NCBI RefSeq assembly: GCF_024436375.1
Contig: NZ_JAFMZM010000008.1
Coordinates: 1-64,000 of the forward strand
Source: Nocardioides astragali
GTDB lineage: Bacteria; Actinomycetota; Actinomycetes; Propionibacteriales; Nocardioidaceae
Reading direction: 5' to 3'
DNA: 64,000 bases
Part shown: one piece after another, positions 1 through 8,000 of the stretch
Position numbering within the stretch: position 1 is the stretch's first letter
Layout: the number at the start of each line of letters is the position of its first letter
Translations under genes and position numbers: made by a program
The notes under the pieces: model-generated
What the model was told of the DNA's origin: nothing
What the model saw: the letters and a program-made list of their open reading frames with translations, nothing else
The model's database searches: none

Positions 1-155
1 TCGCGGGCGGTCTTGCGTCCCTTGGCGTGCTGCTTCTCGACCGCCTTCGCCGAGCCCGCGTGCACGGCCTCGTCGAGACGACGCTCCAGGTCGGCGAGCT
101 TGCCCGCGGTCGTGTGGATGTCGATGCTGGCGTCCTCGCCCGGCTGTGCACTCAC
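1..155 (-). CDS. accD5: Acyl-CoA carboxylase beta subunit, N-terminal part only
   Basis: The first 51 codons of a gene that runs off the left edge. The translation starts MSAQPGEDASIDIHTTAGKL and continues with the ADLERRLDEA and KQHAKGRKTAR blocks, which is the usual start of propionyl/acetyl-CoA carboxylase carboxyltransferase beta subunits (biotin-dependent carboxylation of acyl-CoA). The GTG start is chosen because a GAGGAGG Shine-Dalgarno lies about 7 nt upstream. It is divergent from birA, and this pairing makes sense because the carboxylase complex needs a biotin ligase. Which acyl-CoA is the substrate cannot be told from the fragment. Confidence 0.85.
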   Translation of the reverse strand, partial: MSAQPGEDASIDIHTTAGKLADLERRLDEAVHAGSAKAVEKQHAKGRKTAR

Positions 156-207
156 GCGATGGCCTCCTCGGTAGATCCCTCTGGTTCCGTGCGGCAATCT
201 AGTGCCC

Positions 208-1008
208 ATGAGCGAGTCGCCGGCACCGCGCCCACCCATCGACGCCGCGCGGCTGGTCGCCCCGACGGGCTGGCGGATCGAGGTGGAGGACGCAACCCCG
301 TCGACCAACGCCGCGCTTGGTGAGCGCGGCCGGGCAGGAGAGAACCCCGGCCTGGTGCTGGTGACCGAGCACCAGACCGCCGGTCGCGGCCGGCTGGACC
401 GCGTGTGGGAGACACCACCCCGCGCGTCGCTCACCTTCTCGGTGCTGCTGCGCCCCGACGTGCCTGCGAGCTCGTGGTCGTGGCTGCCCCTGCTGACCGG
501 GTACGCCGTCCAGGCCGCGCTGGCCGACCGGCTGCCCGACATCGGCCTCAAGTGGCCCAACGACGTGCTGGTGGACAGTGGCGAGCTGGGCGCCGGACGC
601 AAGGTCGCCGGCATCCTCGTCGAGCGGATCGACACCGACCGAGGGCCGATGGCGGTGGTCGGGATCGGCATCAACGTCGACCAGACGCTCGACGAGCTCC
701 CGATCGCCCTCGCCACCTCGGTCGCCCTGGAGACCGGTGAGCCGGTCGAGCGGACCGGGCTGCTGAGCCAGGTGCTGGGGTCGCTCCACGGGCTCCAGGG
801 GCTCCTCGACGACACCGCGGCGCTTCGCCGGGCGTACGCCGACGTGTGTGTCACGCTCGGCCGCACGGTCGACGTCCACCTGCCGGGAGGGGACGTACGA
901 CGCGGGCAGGCGCTGGACATCGACGCGACCGGCGCGCTCGTGGTCGGCACCGACGAGGGCACGCTCACCGTGGCCGCCGGCGATGTGGTGCACGTCCGGC
1001 CAGCCTAA
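208..1008 (+). CDS. birA: Biotin--[acetyl-CoA-carboxylase] ligase
   Basis: Predicted to activate biotin with ATP and attach it to the biotin carboxyl carrier domains of acyl-CoA carboxylases in the cytoplasm. At 266 aa it has only the catalytic and C-terminal domains; the N-terminal DNA-binding domain of the E. coli protein is absent, as is usual in actinobacteria. Visible motifs are the biotinyl-AMP loop GRGR at residues 59-62, KWPNDV at 115-120, GRKVAGILVE after it, and VGIGINVD near 151-158. The ATG at 208 is preferred over the in-frame GTG at 202 because it lies 7 nt after a -10-like CAATCT, which suits a leaderless mRNA. Confidence 0.93.
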   Translation: MSESPAPRPPIDAARLVAPTGWRIEVEDATPSTNAALGERGRAGENPGLVLVTEHQTAGRGRLDRVWETPPRASLTFSVLLRPDVPASSWSWLPLLTGYAVQAALADRLPDIGLKWPNDVLVDSGELGAGRKVAGILVERIDTDRGPMAVVGIGINVDQTLDELPIALATSVALETGEPVERTGLLSQVLGSLHGLQGLLDDTAALRRAYADVCVTLGRTVDVHLPGGDVRRGQALDIDATGALVVGTDEGTLTVAAGDVVHVRPA

Positions 1009-1023
1009 TGACATGATCGGCGC

Positions 1024-1527
1024 GTGGCCTTTCCGAGCAAGCTCCTCAACGAGGGCGAACGCGTCGTCGTCTCCACCCGGACGCACGTCAAGGCGCTGAT
1101 CCTGCCCGGACTCGCGCTCCTCGTCGCCCTGGCGATCGCCCTCTTCGTCGCCGGCCTGGTGGAGAGCTCCGTCGCGGACCTCGTGATCTGGCTGGTGTTC
1201 CTCGCCGCGGTGGTGTGGTTCCTCGCCGGGCCGCTGCTGCGCTGGCTGACCACGACGTACACCTTCACCACCCGCCGCTTCATCAAGCGCTCGGGCTTCA
1301 TCGCCAAGGAGGGGCGGACGATCCCGCTCAACCGGATCAGCGGCGTCGACTTCGAGATCGGCGTGATCGACCGCATCTTCGGCTGCGGCACCCTGGTCGT
1401 CTCCGACGCGAGCACCGACGGCAGCGTCGAGCTGCACGACATCCCGCGTGTCGAGCAGGTCCAGCTCCAGGTGTCCGACGAGCTCCACCGCCTCGCCGGT
1501 GGCGACCGCAGGGACGATGGCGCCTGA
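1024..1527 (+). CDS. PH domain-containing membrane protein (bPH2/DUF304 type)
   Basis: A 167-aa protein with two predicted membrane helices (about residues 23-44 and 50-70) followed by a bacterial PH-like domain (about 74-160) containing the YTFTTRRFIKRSGFIAKEGR and IPLNRISGVDF blocks typical of this family. The function of the family is not settled; it may anchor or scaffold proteins at the membrane. The GTG start follows CATGAT by 6 nt (leaderless type). The 3' end overlaps the start of the cyclase gene by 11 nt, so the two are probably translated as a coupled pair. The same order next to birA is seen in mycobacteria. Confidence 0.85.
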   Translation: MAFPSKLLNEGERVVVSTRTHVKALILPGLALLVALAIALFVAGLVESSVADLVIWLVFLAAVVWFLAGPLLRWLTTTYTFTTRRFIKRSGFIAKEGRTIPLNRISGVDFEIGVIDRIFGCGTLVVSDASTDGSVELHDIPRVEQVQLQVSDELHRLAGGDRRDDGA

Positions 1528-2503
1528 GGGGGAGCGGGCCCCGGGAGAGCAGCTCGACGAGGCGATCCTGCGCAGCGCGCCGGAGTTCAACGCGCTCGAG
1601 GTGGCAGCCGAGACAGGGGTGACCATCGAGGAGACCCGGCGGCTCTGGCGAGCCCTGGGCTTCCCGGAGTTCGTCGGCGAGAAGGCCTACACGGCCGCCG
1701 ACGTCGAGGCCGTGGCCACGTTGATGAGCTTCGTCGACGCGGGGGCCGTCGACTTCGACACGGCCGTCAACCTCACCCGCGGGGTGGGCCAGACGATGGC
1801 GCGGCTCGCGGACTGGGAGGTCTCCACGCTGGTCAGCCGGGTGGAGGAGATGGAGGCGAGCGAGGAGGCCACCGGCTCGCGCGTCGGGTCCGCCCTGCGC
1901 CTGATCAACGAGGTGAACCCGCCGTTCGAGCGGCTGCTCGTCTACGCCTGGCGCCGCCACCTCGCCGCGGCGGTCGGCCGGATCGAGGCGATGGGCGCCA
2001 AGGACGAGGACCTCCACACGATCGACGTGACGGTCGGCTTCGCCGACCTCGTGTCGTTCACCGCGTTGTCCAACACCCTCGACCGCGACGAGATCGGCGA
2101 CCTCGTCGAGGTCTTCGAGAGCCGCTGCCAGGACGTGGTCGCCCGCTACGGCGCCAGGATCATCAAGAGCCTCGGCGACTCGGTGCTGTTCGTCACCGGT
2201 GGCGCCGAGGACGGCGTGGCCGTCGCGGAGGGGATCATCAACGTCATCGGTCGCGACGCGAAGATGCCGGACGTACGACTGGGACTGGCGAGCGGACCGG
2301 TCGTCCAGCGGCTCGGCGACATCTTCGGGCCTCCCGTCAACATGGCCGCACGGCTGACCCAGGTGGCGCGCCGCAACCGGCTCATCGTCGACCAGAACAC
2401 CGCCGACCTCCTGCCGGCCTCGGAGTGGGAGAGCAGACGCCTCCCGGCGCGGCCCGTGCGGGGGTTCGGGCTGGTCGAGCCGGTGGCTGTACGACGGCGC
2501 TGA
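1517..2503 (+). CDS. Class III adenylate/guanylate cyclase with N-terminal regulatory domain
   Basis: Predicted to make cyclic nucleotide (most likely cAMP) from NTP. The C-terminal half (about residues 165-305) is a class III cyclase domain: metal-binding Asp177 in VGFADLVSF and Asp221 in KSLGD, the purine-selecting Lys217, and Asn275/Arg279 in GPPVNMAARL. The N-terminal part (EFNALEVAAETGVTIEETRR and the helices after it) resembles the autoregulatory domain of mycobacterial cyclases such as Rv1264 and Rv2212. No membrane segment is seen. The ATG at 1517 is chosen because it overlaps the previous stop and the longer upstream reading is low-complexity Ser/Arg. Nucleotide choice is inferred. 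Confidence 0.88.
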   Translation: MAPEGERAPGEQLDEAILRSAPEFNALEVAAETGVTIEETRRLWRALGFPEFVGEKAYTAADVEAVATLMSFVDAGAVDFDTAVNLTRGVGQTMARLADWEVSTLVSRVEEMEASEEATGSRVGSALRLINEVNPPFERLLVYAWRRHLAAAVGRIEAMGAKDEDLHTIDVTVGFADLVSFTALSNTLDRDEIGDLVEVFESRCQDVVARYGARIIKSLGDSVLFVTGGAEDGVAVAEGIINVIGRDAKMPDVRLGLASGPVVQRLGDIFGPPVNMAARLTQVARRNRLIVDQNTADLLPASEWESRRLPARPVRGFGLVEPVAVRRR

Positions 2504-2596
2504 CGCCGCTCGTGAGCGTGGAGGTGGACCAGACCACTTGGCCCCTTTTCGCTGATTCGGACCATCCGGCGTGCTCGGCGTCCCTACCTTCAGCGG

Positions 2597-2914
2597 GTGT
2601 TGGCTGTCCAAGACGTACGACTCGACCCGTCCACCCGGCAGGTGTGGCGAGGCGACCGCGAGATCAGGCTGTCGCGCAAGGAGTTCCAGCTCCTGCACGC
2701 GCTCATGACGCGCGCCGGTGACATCGTCACGCGTGTGGAGCTGATGGCGGACGTGTGGCAGACGTCGTTCTACACCAACTCCAAGACCATCGACGTCCAC
2801 CTCGGCTGGCTGCGTCGCAAGCTCGACGACGACCCCCGCCACCCCACCCTGATCACCACGCACCGCGGACGCGGCCTGCGCTTCGAGACCGCGGCCCGCA
2901 CCGTCGTGAGCTGA
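2597..2914 (+). CDS. Orphan winged-helix (OmpR/PhoB C-terminal type) protein
   Basis: A 105-aa protein that consists only of the DNA-binding half of an OmpR/PhoB response regulator: the LSRKEFQLLHALMTRAGDIV and KTIDVHLGWLRRKLDDDP blocks and the wing HRGRGLRFE. There is no receiver domain and no histidine kinase nearby, so its activity cannot be controlled by phosphorelay as it stands. A -10-like TACCTT ends 6 nt before the GTG start, consistent with a leaderless message; a TTG follows immediately and is the alternative start. Target genes are unknown; the neighbouring cyclase is a possible but unproven link. Confidence 0.82.
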   Translation: MLAVQDVRLDPSTRQVWRGDREIRLSRKEFQLLHALMTRAGDIVTRVELMADVWQTSFYTNSKTIDVHLGWLRRKLDDDPRHPTLITTHRGRGLRFETAARTVVS

Positions 2915-2966
2915 GCCGGCGCCCGCCGGTCTCCAGGCGCGTGCCGCCCTTCTATAGGCTCCGGTC

Positions 2967-4136
2967 GTGTCCTCGACCGGTTCGCACCGTGCTCCCACGC
3001 TCGCCGTCATCGGGGGTGGCCAGCTGGCCCGGATGATGGCCCAGCCCGCGATCGCGCTGGGGCTGCCCCTCCGGCTCCTGGCCGAGGCCGACGGTGTGTC
3101 CGCCGCGCAGGTGATCCCCGACCACCTCGTCGGCGACTACACCGACCTGGCGACCCTGCGCCGGGTGACCGAGGGCACCAGCGTGGTCACCTTCGACCAC
3201 GAGCACGTGCCGACCGAGCACCTGCACGCGCTCGAGGCGGACGGGATCGCCGTACGCCCCGGGCCGGACGCGCTCGTGCACGCCCAGGACAAGGCGGTCA
3301 TGCGCCGCCGGCTCGCGGAGCTCGACGTGCCCTGCCCCCGCAACGCGGTGGTCACGTCACCCTCCGACGTCGAGGCGTTCGGCCTGCCGTGCGTCCTCAA
3401 GACCACCCGCGGCGGCTACGACGGCAAGGGCGTCTGGGTGGTCCGTGCCCTCGACGAGTCCCAGGCTGCCTTCGACGCCGCTGCGGCGGCCGGCGTGGAG
3501 GTCCTGGCCGAGGAGCTCGTCGACTTCCGGCGCGAGCTCTCCGCCCTCGTGGCCCGCGCCCCCAACGGCCAGGCCGCCGCCTACCCGGTCGTGGCCTCCA
3601 CCCAGCTCGACGGCATCTGCCACGAGGTCATCGCCCCCGCGCCGGACCTCTCGCCCGCCCTGGCCGGTCAGGCGCAGGAGATCGCCCTGCGCATCGCCGG
3701 TGCGCTCGACGTCACGGGCATCCTCGCCGTCGAGCTCTTCGAGACCACCGACGGCCGGATCCTGGTCAACGAGCTGGCGATGCGCCCCCACAACACCGGC
3801 CACTGGACCCAGGACGGCGCCGTGACGTCCCAGTTCGAGAATCATCTCCGCGCCGTCATGGACCTCCCGCTGGGTTCGCCGGCCCCGCGCAGCCGCTGGA
3901 CCGTGATGGTGAACATCCTCGGTGGCCCCACCGACACCGGGCACCTCTACGACGGGCTGCCGCACGCGATGGCCCGCGACCCGCAGCTGCGGGTGCACTT
4001 CTACGGCAAGGACCTCCGCCCCGGCCGCAAGGTCGGGCACGTCAACGCCTACGGCGACGACCTCGAGGACTGCCTCGAGCGCGCCCGGCACGCCGCTGCG
4101 TGGTTCCGAGGCGACCTCGGGAACGACAGCGAGTGA
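2967..4136 (+). CDS. purK: 5-(carboxyamino)imidazole ribonucleotide synthase
   Basis: ATP-grasp enzyme of purine synthesis that converts AIR, bicarbonate and ATP to N5-CAIR, the substrate of PurE encoded next. At 389 aa it is full length. Visible are the N-terminal VIGGGQLARMMAQPA dinucleotide-like loop, the ATP-grasp KTTRGGYDGKGVWVV lid and the C-terminal NELAMRPHNTGHWT metal/phosphate block. The GTG start lies 6 nt after TAGGCT, a leaderless arrangement. Only about 46 nt separate its stop from the purE start, so the two likely form one operon. Confidence 0.95.
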   Translation: MSSTGSHRAPTLAVIGGGQLARMMAQPAIALGLPLRLLAEADGVSAAQVIPDHLVGDYTDLATLRRVTEGTSVVTFDHEHVPTEHLHALEADGIAVRPGPDALVHAQDKAVMRRRLAELDVPCPRNAVVTSPSDVEAFGLPCVLKTTRGGYDGKGVWVVRALDESQAAFDAAAAAGVEVLAEELVDFRRELSALVARAPNGQAAAYPVVASTQLDGICHEVIAPAPDLSPALAGQAQEIALRIAGALDVTGILAVELFETTDGRILVNELAMRPHNTGHWTQDGAVTSQFENHLRAVMDLPLGSPAPRSRWTVMVNILGGPTDTGHLYDGLPHAMARDPQLRVHFYGKDLRPGRKVGHVNAYGDDLEDCLERARHAAAWFRGDLGNDSE

Positions 4137-4182
4137 CCGACAGGGAATGACCGACAGCTTTGACCACCAGGAGAGTGAGCCC

Positions 4183-4737
4183 ATGAGCGACCAGGACCCT
4201 CGACCGAGCGAGAAGCTGGACCGGCCCGTGCGCGTGGGCATCGTGATGGGCTCGGACTCCGACTGGCCCGTCATGCAGGCCGCGGGCGAGATCCTCACCG
4301 AGCTCGGGGTGACGTGGGAGGCCGACGTGGTCTCCGCGCACCGGATGCCGACCGAGATGATCGAGTGGGGCCAGCAGGCCCACACCCGCGGGCTGTCGGT
4401 GATCGTCGCCGGAGCGGGGGGAGCGGCCCACCTGCCCGGCATGCTCGCCTCGGTCACGCCGCTGCCGGTGATCGGGGTGCCGGTTCCGCTGAAGTACCTC
4501 GACGGCATGGACTCCCTGCTCTCGATCGTGCAGATGCCGGGCGGCATCCCGGTCGCGACCGTCGCCATCGGCAACGCCAAGAACGCCGGCATCCTGGCCG
4601 CGCGGATCCTCGCGACCAGCGACCCCGAGCTCCAGCAGCGCCTCGTGGACTACCAGGCCTCGCTCGCCGAGACCGCCCACGCCAAGGGCGACGTCGTACG
4701 CCAGGCCTCTGGCGGTCCGCGGAGGCTGGGCTTCTGA
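4183..4737 (+). CDS. purE: 5-(carboxyamino)imidazole ribonucleotide mutase
   Basis: Class I PurE (184 aa), which moves the carboxyl group of N5-CAIR to give CAIR. The substrate site motifs are clear: GSDSDWPVM, SAHRMP, VAGAGGAAHLPGMLAS and LDGMDSLLSIVQMPGGIP. The ATG at 4183 is chosen because AGGAGA (4169-4174) lies 8 nt upstream; an ATG 36 nt earlier has no comparable ribosome site. The last codons overlap the presumed CTG start of the next gene. Confidence 0.95.
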   Translation: MSDQDPRPSEKLDRPVRVGIVMGSDSDWPVMQAAGEILTELGVTWEADVVSAHRMPTEMIEWGQQAHTRGLSVIVAGAGGAAHLPGMLASVTPLPVIGVPVPLKYLDGMDSLLSIVQMPGGIPVATVAIGNAKNAGILAARILATSDPELQQRLVDYQASLAETAHAKGDVVRQASGGPRRLGF

Positions 4738-5924
4738 CGGACCGCCCGGCCCCGGCCCGCCTCGTCGCGATCGACGTGGCACGCTGCCTGGCGCTGCTCG
4801 GCATGGTCGCGACGCACGTCCTGGACGAGCGGAGGGCCGACGGGTCGCTCACGGCGGCGCAGTGGCTGGCCGGGGGGCGTGCCTCTGCTCTCTTCGCCGT
4901 GCTGGCCGGCGTCAGCATGGCTCTCGTCACCGGGCGCCGGCACCCACTCGCCGGTGCGGCCCGGGGGCGCGCGTCGGCCGGGCTGGTCGTGCGCGCGGTC
5001 CTGGTCGGGGCACTGGGGTTGCTGCTGGGCACCCTCGGCACCGGGATCGCGGTGATCCTCACCTACTACGCCGTCCTCTTCGTCCTCGCGCTGCCGTTCC
5101 TGGGGCTCCGCGCGCCGACCCTGGCCGCACTGGCGGTGGGCTGGATGGTGGCGGCTCCGGTCCTCTCCCACGTCGTGCGTCCCGAGCTTCCCGAGCGAGA
5201 CTTCGCGAGCCCCACCCTGCAGCAGCTGCTCGACGACCCGTCGGGCCTGCTGGCCGAGCTGACGTTCACCGGCTACTACCCGGCGGTCCCGTGGCTCGCC
5301 TACGTCCTCACCGGGCTGGCGGTGGGGCGTCTGGACCTGTCCTCGCGGCGTACGGCATCCCTGCTGGCGCTCGGTGGCGGACTCCTTGCGGTGGGCGCGA
5401 CGGTGGTCTCGCGGATGCTCACCGCCAGGCCGGAGGTCCAGCGGGCACTGCTCGACGATCCGCCGGCCACCGACGCCGACGCGGCCGCCCTGCTCGAGCG
5501 GATCGCCGAAGGCCTCCCGGGCAGCACGCCGACGGGGGGCGCCGGTGAGTGGTTGCTGGTCGTCGCGCCGCACACCGCCACGCCGTTCGACCTGGCGCAG
5601 ACCATCGGCTCGGCGCTGCTCGTGGTCGGCGCCGCCCTGCTCCTCGTCGGCGCGGCGCGCCCGGTTCCGCGGCACGCGGTGGCGGTCTTCTTCGGCGCCG
5701 GGACGATGACGCTGAGCCTCTACTCGCTCCACGTCGTGGCCCGAACGCCCGGCCTGCTGCCCGACGCGCTCCGCGACAGCTACCTCTTCCACGTCCTCCT
5801 GCTGCTCGGCACCGGCCTGATGCTGACGGCCGCCGGGCTCCGGGGTCCGCTCGAAGCCACCGTCGGAGGGGTCGCGCGGACGGTCGCCGGGCGGCCTCAG
5901 ACACGCCCTAGGCTCGACCCATGA
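4734..5924 (+). CDS. Multi-spanning membrane acyltransferase-like protein (DUF1624/DUF418 type)
   Basis: About 396 aa with roughly nine to ten hydrophobic helices. The start RLVAIDVARCLALLGMV plus a following His, the central GYYPAVPWLAYVLTGLAVGR block and the late GTMTLSLYSLHVV block match the heparan-alpha-glucosaminide N-acetyltransferase-like (DUF1624) and DUF418 families. These are thought to move acyl groups across the membrane; the substrate here is unknown. No ATG or GTG lies before the conserved N-terminus. The best start is CTG at 4734, which overlaps the purE stop (CTGA) and has GGAGG 8 nt upstream; a GTG at 4776 would cut into the first helix. Confidence 0.75.
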   Translation: MTDRPAPARLVAIDVARCLALLGMVATHVLDERRADGSLTAAQWLAGGRASALFAVLAGVSMALVTGRRHPLAGAARGRASAGLVVRAVLVGALGLLLGTLGTGIAVILTYYAVLFVLALPFLGLRAPTLAALAVGWMVAAPVLSHVVRPELPERDFASPTLQQLLDDPSGLLAELTFTGYYPAVPWLAYVLTGLAVGRLDLSSRRTASLLALGGGLLAVGATVVSRMLTARPEVQRALLDDPPATDADAAALLERIAEGLPGSTPTGGAGEWLLVVAPHTATPFDLAQTIGSALLVVGAALLLVGAARPVPRHAVAVFFGAGTMTLSLYSLHVVARTPGLLPDALRDSYLFHVLLLLGTGLMLTAAGLRGPLEATVGGVARTVAGRPQTRPRLDP

Positions 5925-6919
5925 CGACTCGATGGGGCATCGCAGGCACTGGCTGGATGGCAGCGTCCTTCCTCGACGACTTCGCCCACGTCCCCGACGC
6001 CGAGCTCGTCGCCGTCGGCAGCCGGACCCTCGAGCGGGCGCGCGCCTTCGCCGCCGAGCGCGGCGGCGAAGCCATGACGTACCCCGACGTCGTCGCGGCC
6101 GACCTCGACGTGCTCTACATCGCCACCCCGCACCCGCAGCACCGCGACCTGGCCCTCGCCGCGATCGCCCACGGCACCCCGGTGCTCGTCGAGAAGTCGC
6201 TCACCGCCACGCTCGACGGCGCCCGCGAGGTCGTGACCGCGGCGCGCGAGGCCGGCGTCTTCTGCATGGAGGCCATGTGGACCCGGCTCCAGCCCGCCGT
6301 GCTGGCGGCGCGCGAGCTGGTGGCTGCCGGCGAGATCGGTGAGGTCATCTCCGTGCACGCCGACTTCGGTGCCCATCGGGTCTACGACCCGGTCCACCGG
6401 CTGTTCGCCCCGGAGCTCGGCGGCGGCGCCGTCCTCGACCTGGGCGTCTACTGCATCTCCCTCGCCCAGCACTTCCTGGGGACTCCCAGCCGGGTCACCG
6501 CCACCGGTTCGCTGTTCCCCAACGGCGCGGACGCCAGCGCCTCGCTGCTCCTGACGTACGACGACGGGCGCGCGGCCACCCTCGCAGCCTCCCTGCAGGC
6601 GACCACCGGCCGGCGGGCGACGCTCGTCGGCACCCGGGGGTCGATCGAGATCGGTCCGGAGTTCTACCGGCCCACCCAGCTCGTGGTGCGGCGCGAGGGT
6701 GATCCGGCAGAGGTGCTCGAGCTGCCGGCCGTCGGTCTCGGCTACTCCCACGAGATCGTCCACGTCGGCGAGTGCCTGGCGGAGGGACTGACCGAGAGCC
6801 CGGTGGTGCCCCTCGACGACACCCTCGTCGTGCAGTGGGTCATGCAGGAGGCGCTGGGCCAGCTCGGCATCACGCCGGCCGAGGGCACCGTCCCGGGCCT
6901 GTCCGGAGCCCGCGTCTAG
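5921..6919 (+). CDS. Gfo/Idh/MocA family NAD(P)-dependent oxidoreductase
   Basis: A 332-aa dehydrogenase with an N-terminal Rossmann fold (GIAGTGWMAASFLDDF) and the family segment YIATPHPQHRDLALAAIAHG leading to VLVEKSLT, where the usual EKP is EKS. EAMWTRLQPAVLAARELV is typical of the dihydrodiol or xylose dehydrogenase-like branch. The sugar or diol substrate is unknown. The ATG overlaps the previous stop (ATGA) but also lies exactly 6 nt after TAGGCT, so it probably has its own promoter inside the upstream gene. Its TAG stop lies inside the target-site repeat of the insertion sequence that follows, so the protein is intact. Confidence 0.88.
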   Translation: MTTRWGIAGTGWMAASFLDDFAHVPDAELVAVGSRTLERARAFAAERGGEAMTYPDVVAADLDVLYIATPHPQHRDLALAAIAHGTPVLVEKSLTATLDGAREVVTAAREAGVFCMEAMWTRLQPAVLAARELVAAGEIGEVISVHADFGAHRVYDPVHRLFAPELGGGAVLDLGVYCISLAQHFLGTPSRVTATGSLFPNGADASASLLLTYDDGRAATLAASLQATTGRRATLVGTRGSIEIGPEFYRPTQLVVRREGDPAEVLELPAVGLGYSHEIVHVGECLAEGLTESPVVPLDDTLVVQWVMQEALGQLGITPAEGTVPGLSGARV

Positions 6920-6920
6920 T
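6915..6920. repeat. Left target-site duplication of the IS481-type element
   Basis: TCTAGT, repeated perfectly at 8001-8006 on the other side of the element. It contains the palindrome CTAG and the TAG stop codon of the oxidoreductase. Confidence 0.85.
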
Positions 6921-6945
6921 TGTACCCGGTCAGGACGTTGGTAGC
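6921..6945 (+). repeat. Left terminal inverted repeat (IRL) of the IS
   Basis: Starts TGTACCCGG and ends GTTGGTAGC; matches the right repeat at 21 of 25 positions. It is the expected transposase binding and cleavage end. Confidence 0.85.
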
Positions 6946-6965
6946 GGCGAGCCTGGTTGAACAAG

Positions 6966-7024
6966 CGAGAACCTCCGAATGGGATGTGGCTTGTCTAAGG
7001 CCCACTCCAACCCGGAGGTTCTCG
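6966..7024 (+). promoter_or_regulatory. Hairpin that would bury the transposase ribosome site and start codon
   Basis: A perfect 12-bp inverted repeat: 6966-6977 (CGAGAACCTCCG) pairs with 7013-7024 (CGGAGGTTCTCG). The right arm contains the GGAGG Shine-Dalgarno (7014-7018) and the first base of the GTG start codon, with a 35-nt loop. In mRNA read from outside the element the ribosome site would be closed. Similar protection of transposase genes against read-through transcription is known in other IS families; that it does so here is inference. Confidence 0.7.
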
Positions 7025-7988
7025 TGTCCCACGCTAGTGCCCGGCTCACCGTTCATGGTCGCCGACTGATCGTCCAGCGCCATCAAGCCGGCTGGCCCCA
7101 AGCCCATATCGCTGCCGCCATGGGCGTGTCCCGCAAGTGCGTGAAGACCTGGCTCGACCGCTACGCCACTGAAGGCGAAGCCGGTCTGACCACGCGCTCC
7201 TCGCGACCACATTCGATGCCGACCAGGACCAGTGACGAGGTGGAGCAGGAGGTCCTGGCTGCCCGCGCCGAGCATCGCGACGGCCCCGACGTCCTCGGAC
7301 CCAAAGTCGGGGTTCCCGCACGAACTGTGTCGCGGATCCTGCGCCGCGACGGCGTGGCGTATCTGCGCGACTGCGACCCGATGACAGGTGAGCTGATCCG
7401 GTCCTCGAAGCAGACCGCGGTCCGCTATGAACGTGACCGACCCGGCGAGCTGGTCCACATGGACGTCAAGAAGATCGGCCGCATTCCCGACGGCGGCGGT
7501 TGGCGAGCACACGGCCGTGGAGCCGACTCGATCCAACGCGATCGGTCCACCAAGGTCGGTTACGACTACGTCCATTCGCTGGTCGACGACCACTCACGAC
7601 TGGCCTACAGCGAGATCCTGACCAACGAGAAGGGCACTACGTGCGCCGAGTTCCTGCAGCGCGCGATCGACTACTTCGCCGCTCATGGCATCACGCAGAT
7701 CGAGCGGTTGATGACAGACAACGCTTGGGCCTACCGCTACTCCCTGCGAGCACTTTGTGCCGAAAACGGCATCACTCAGAAGTTCATCAAGCCTCACTGC
7801 CCTTGGCAGAACGGCAAGGTCGAAGACTGAACCGCACTCTGGCGACCGAGTGGGCCTACCGGCAGGTCTTCAGCAGCAACGACGAGCGTGCCGCTGCCCT
7901 TGCACCCTGGCTCGAGTACTACAACACTGAACGCCGCCACAGCGCACTCAAAGGACTCCCGCCAATCAGTCGACTGCTACCAACCTGA
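7024..7988 (+). pseudogene. IS481-type transposase, frameshifted
   Basis: GTG start with GGAGG 5 nt upstream. The N-terminus (SHASARLTVHGRRLIVQRHQ) is the usual IS481 helix-turn-helix region. The DDE core follows with LVHMDVKKIG, LMTDNAWAYR and PHCPWQNGKVE. Directly after this last acidic residue the frame meets TGA at 7828-7830; the rest (LNRTLATEWAYRQVFSS to YYNTERRHSALKGLPPISRL) is in another frame and ends at 7988. A single missing base near 7822-7826 (GTCGAAGACTG where GTCGAAAGACTG would give VERLNRTL) restores one protein of about 321 aa. No slippery heptamer is seen, so decay or a sequencing error is more likely than programmed frameshifting. Confidence 0.88.
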
Positions 7989-8000
7989 TGGCCGGGTACA
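7976..8000 (-). repeat. Right terminal inverted repeat (IRR) of the IS
   Basis: Reverse complement reads TGTACCCGGCCATCAGG and ends GTTGGTAGC, the partner of the left repeat. Confidence 0.85.

Larger units (their letters stand above)
6921..8000 (+). mobile_element. IS481-family insertion sequence, 1080 bp, with disrupted transposase
   Basis: A complete element bounded by imperfect terminal inverted repeats: 6921-6945 (TGTACCCGGTCAGG...) against the reverse complement of 7976-8000 (TGTACCCGGCCATC...), 21 of 25 positions matching. It is flanked by the 6-bp duplication TCTAGT. The single transposase gene has an N-terminal helix-turn-helix and a DDE (rve) core. The base composition and codon use are visibly less GC-biased than in the surrounding genes. 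The perfect target duplication suggests a fairly recent insertion, whereas the frameshift in the transposase suggests the copy can no longer move by itself. Confidence 0.93.

Noticed and set aside
199..1626. Long open frames on the strand opposite birA and the PH-domain gene (and similar opposite-strand frames throughout)
   Set aside because: They are shadow frames caused by high GC content: low-complexity Arg/Pro/Ala/Gly sequence, no family motifs, and the opposite strand carries clear genes.
7818..7835. Programmed frameshift in the IS transposase
   Set aside because: No slippery A or T run and no downstream structure are seen, IS481 elements normally use one frame, and the break splits the conserved VERxNRTL block.
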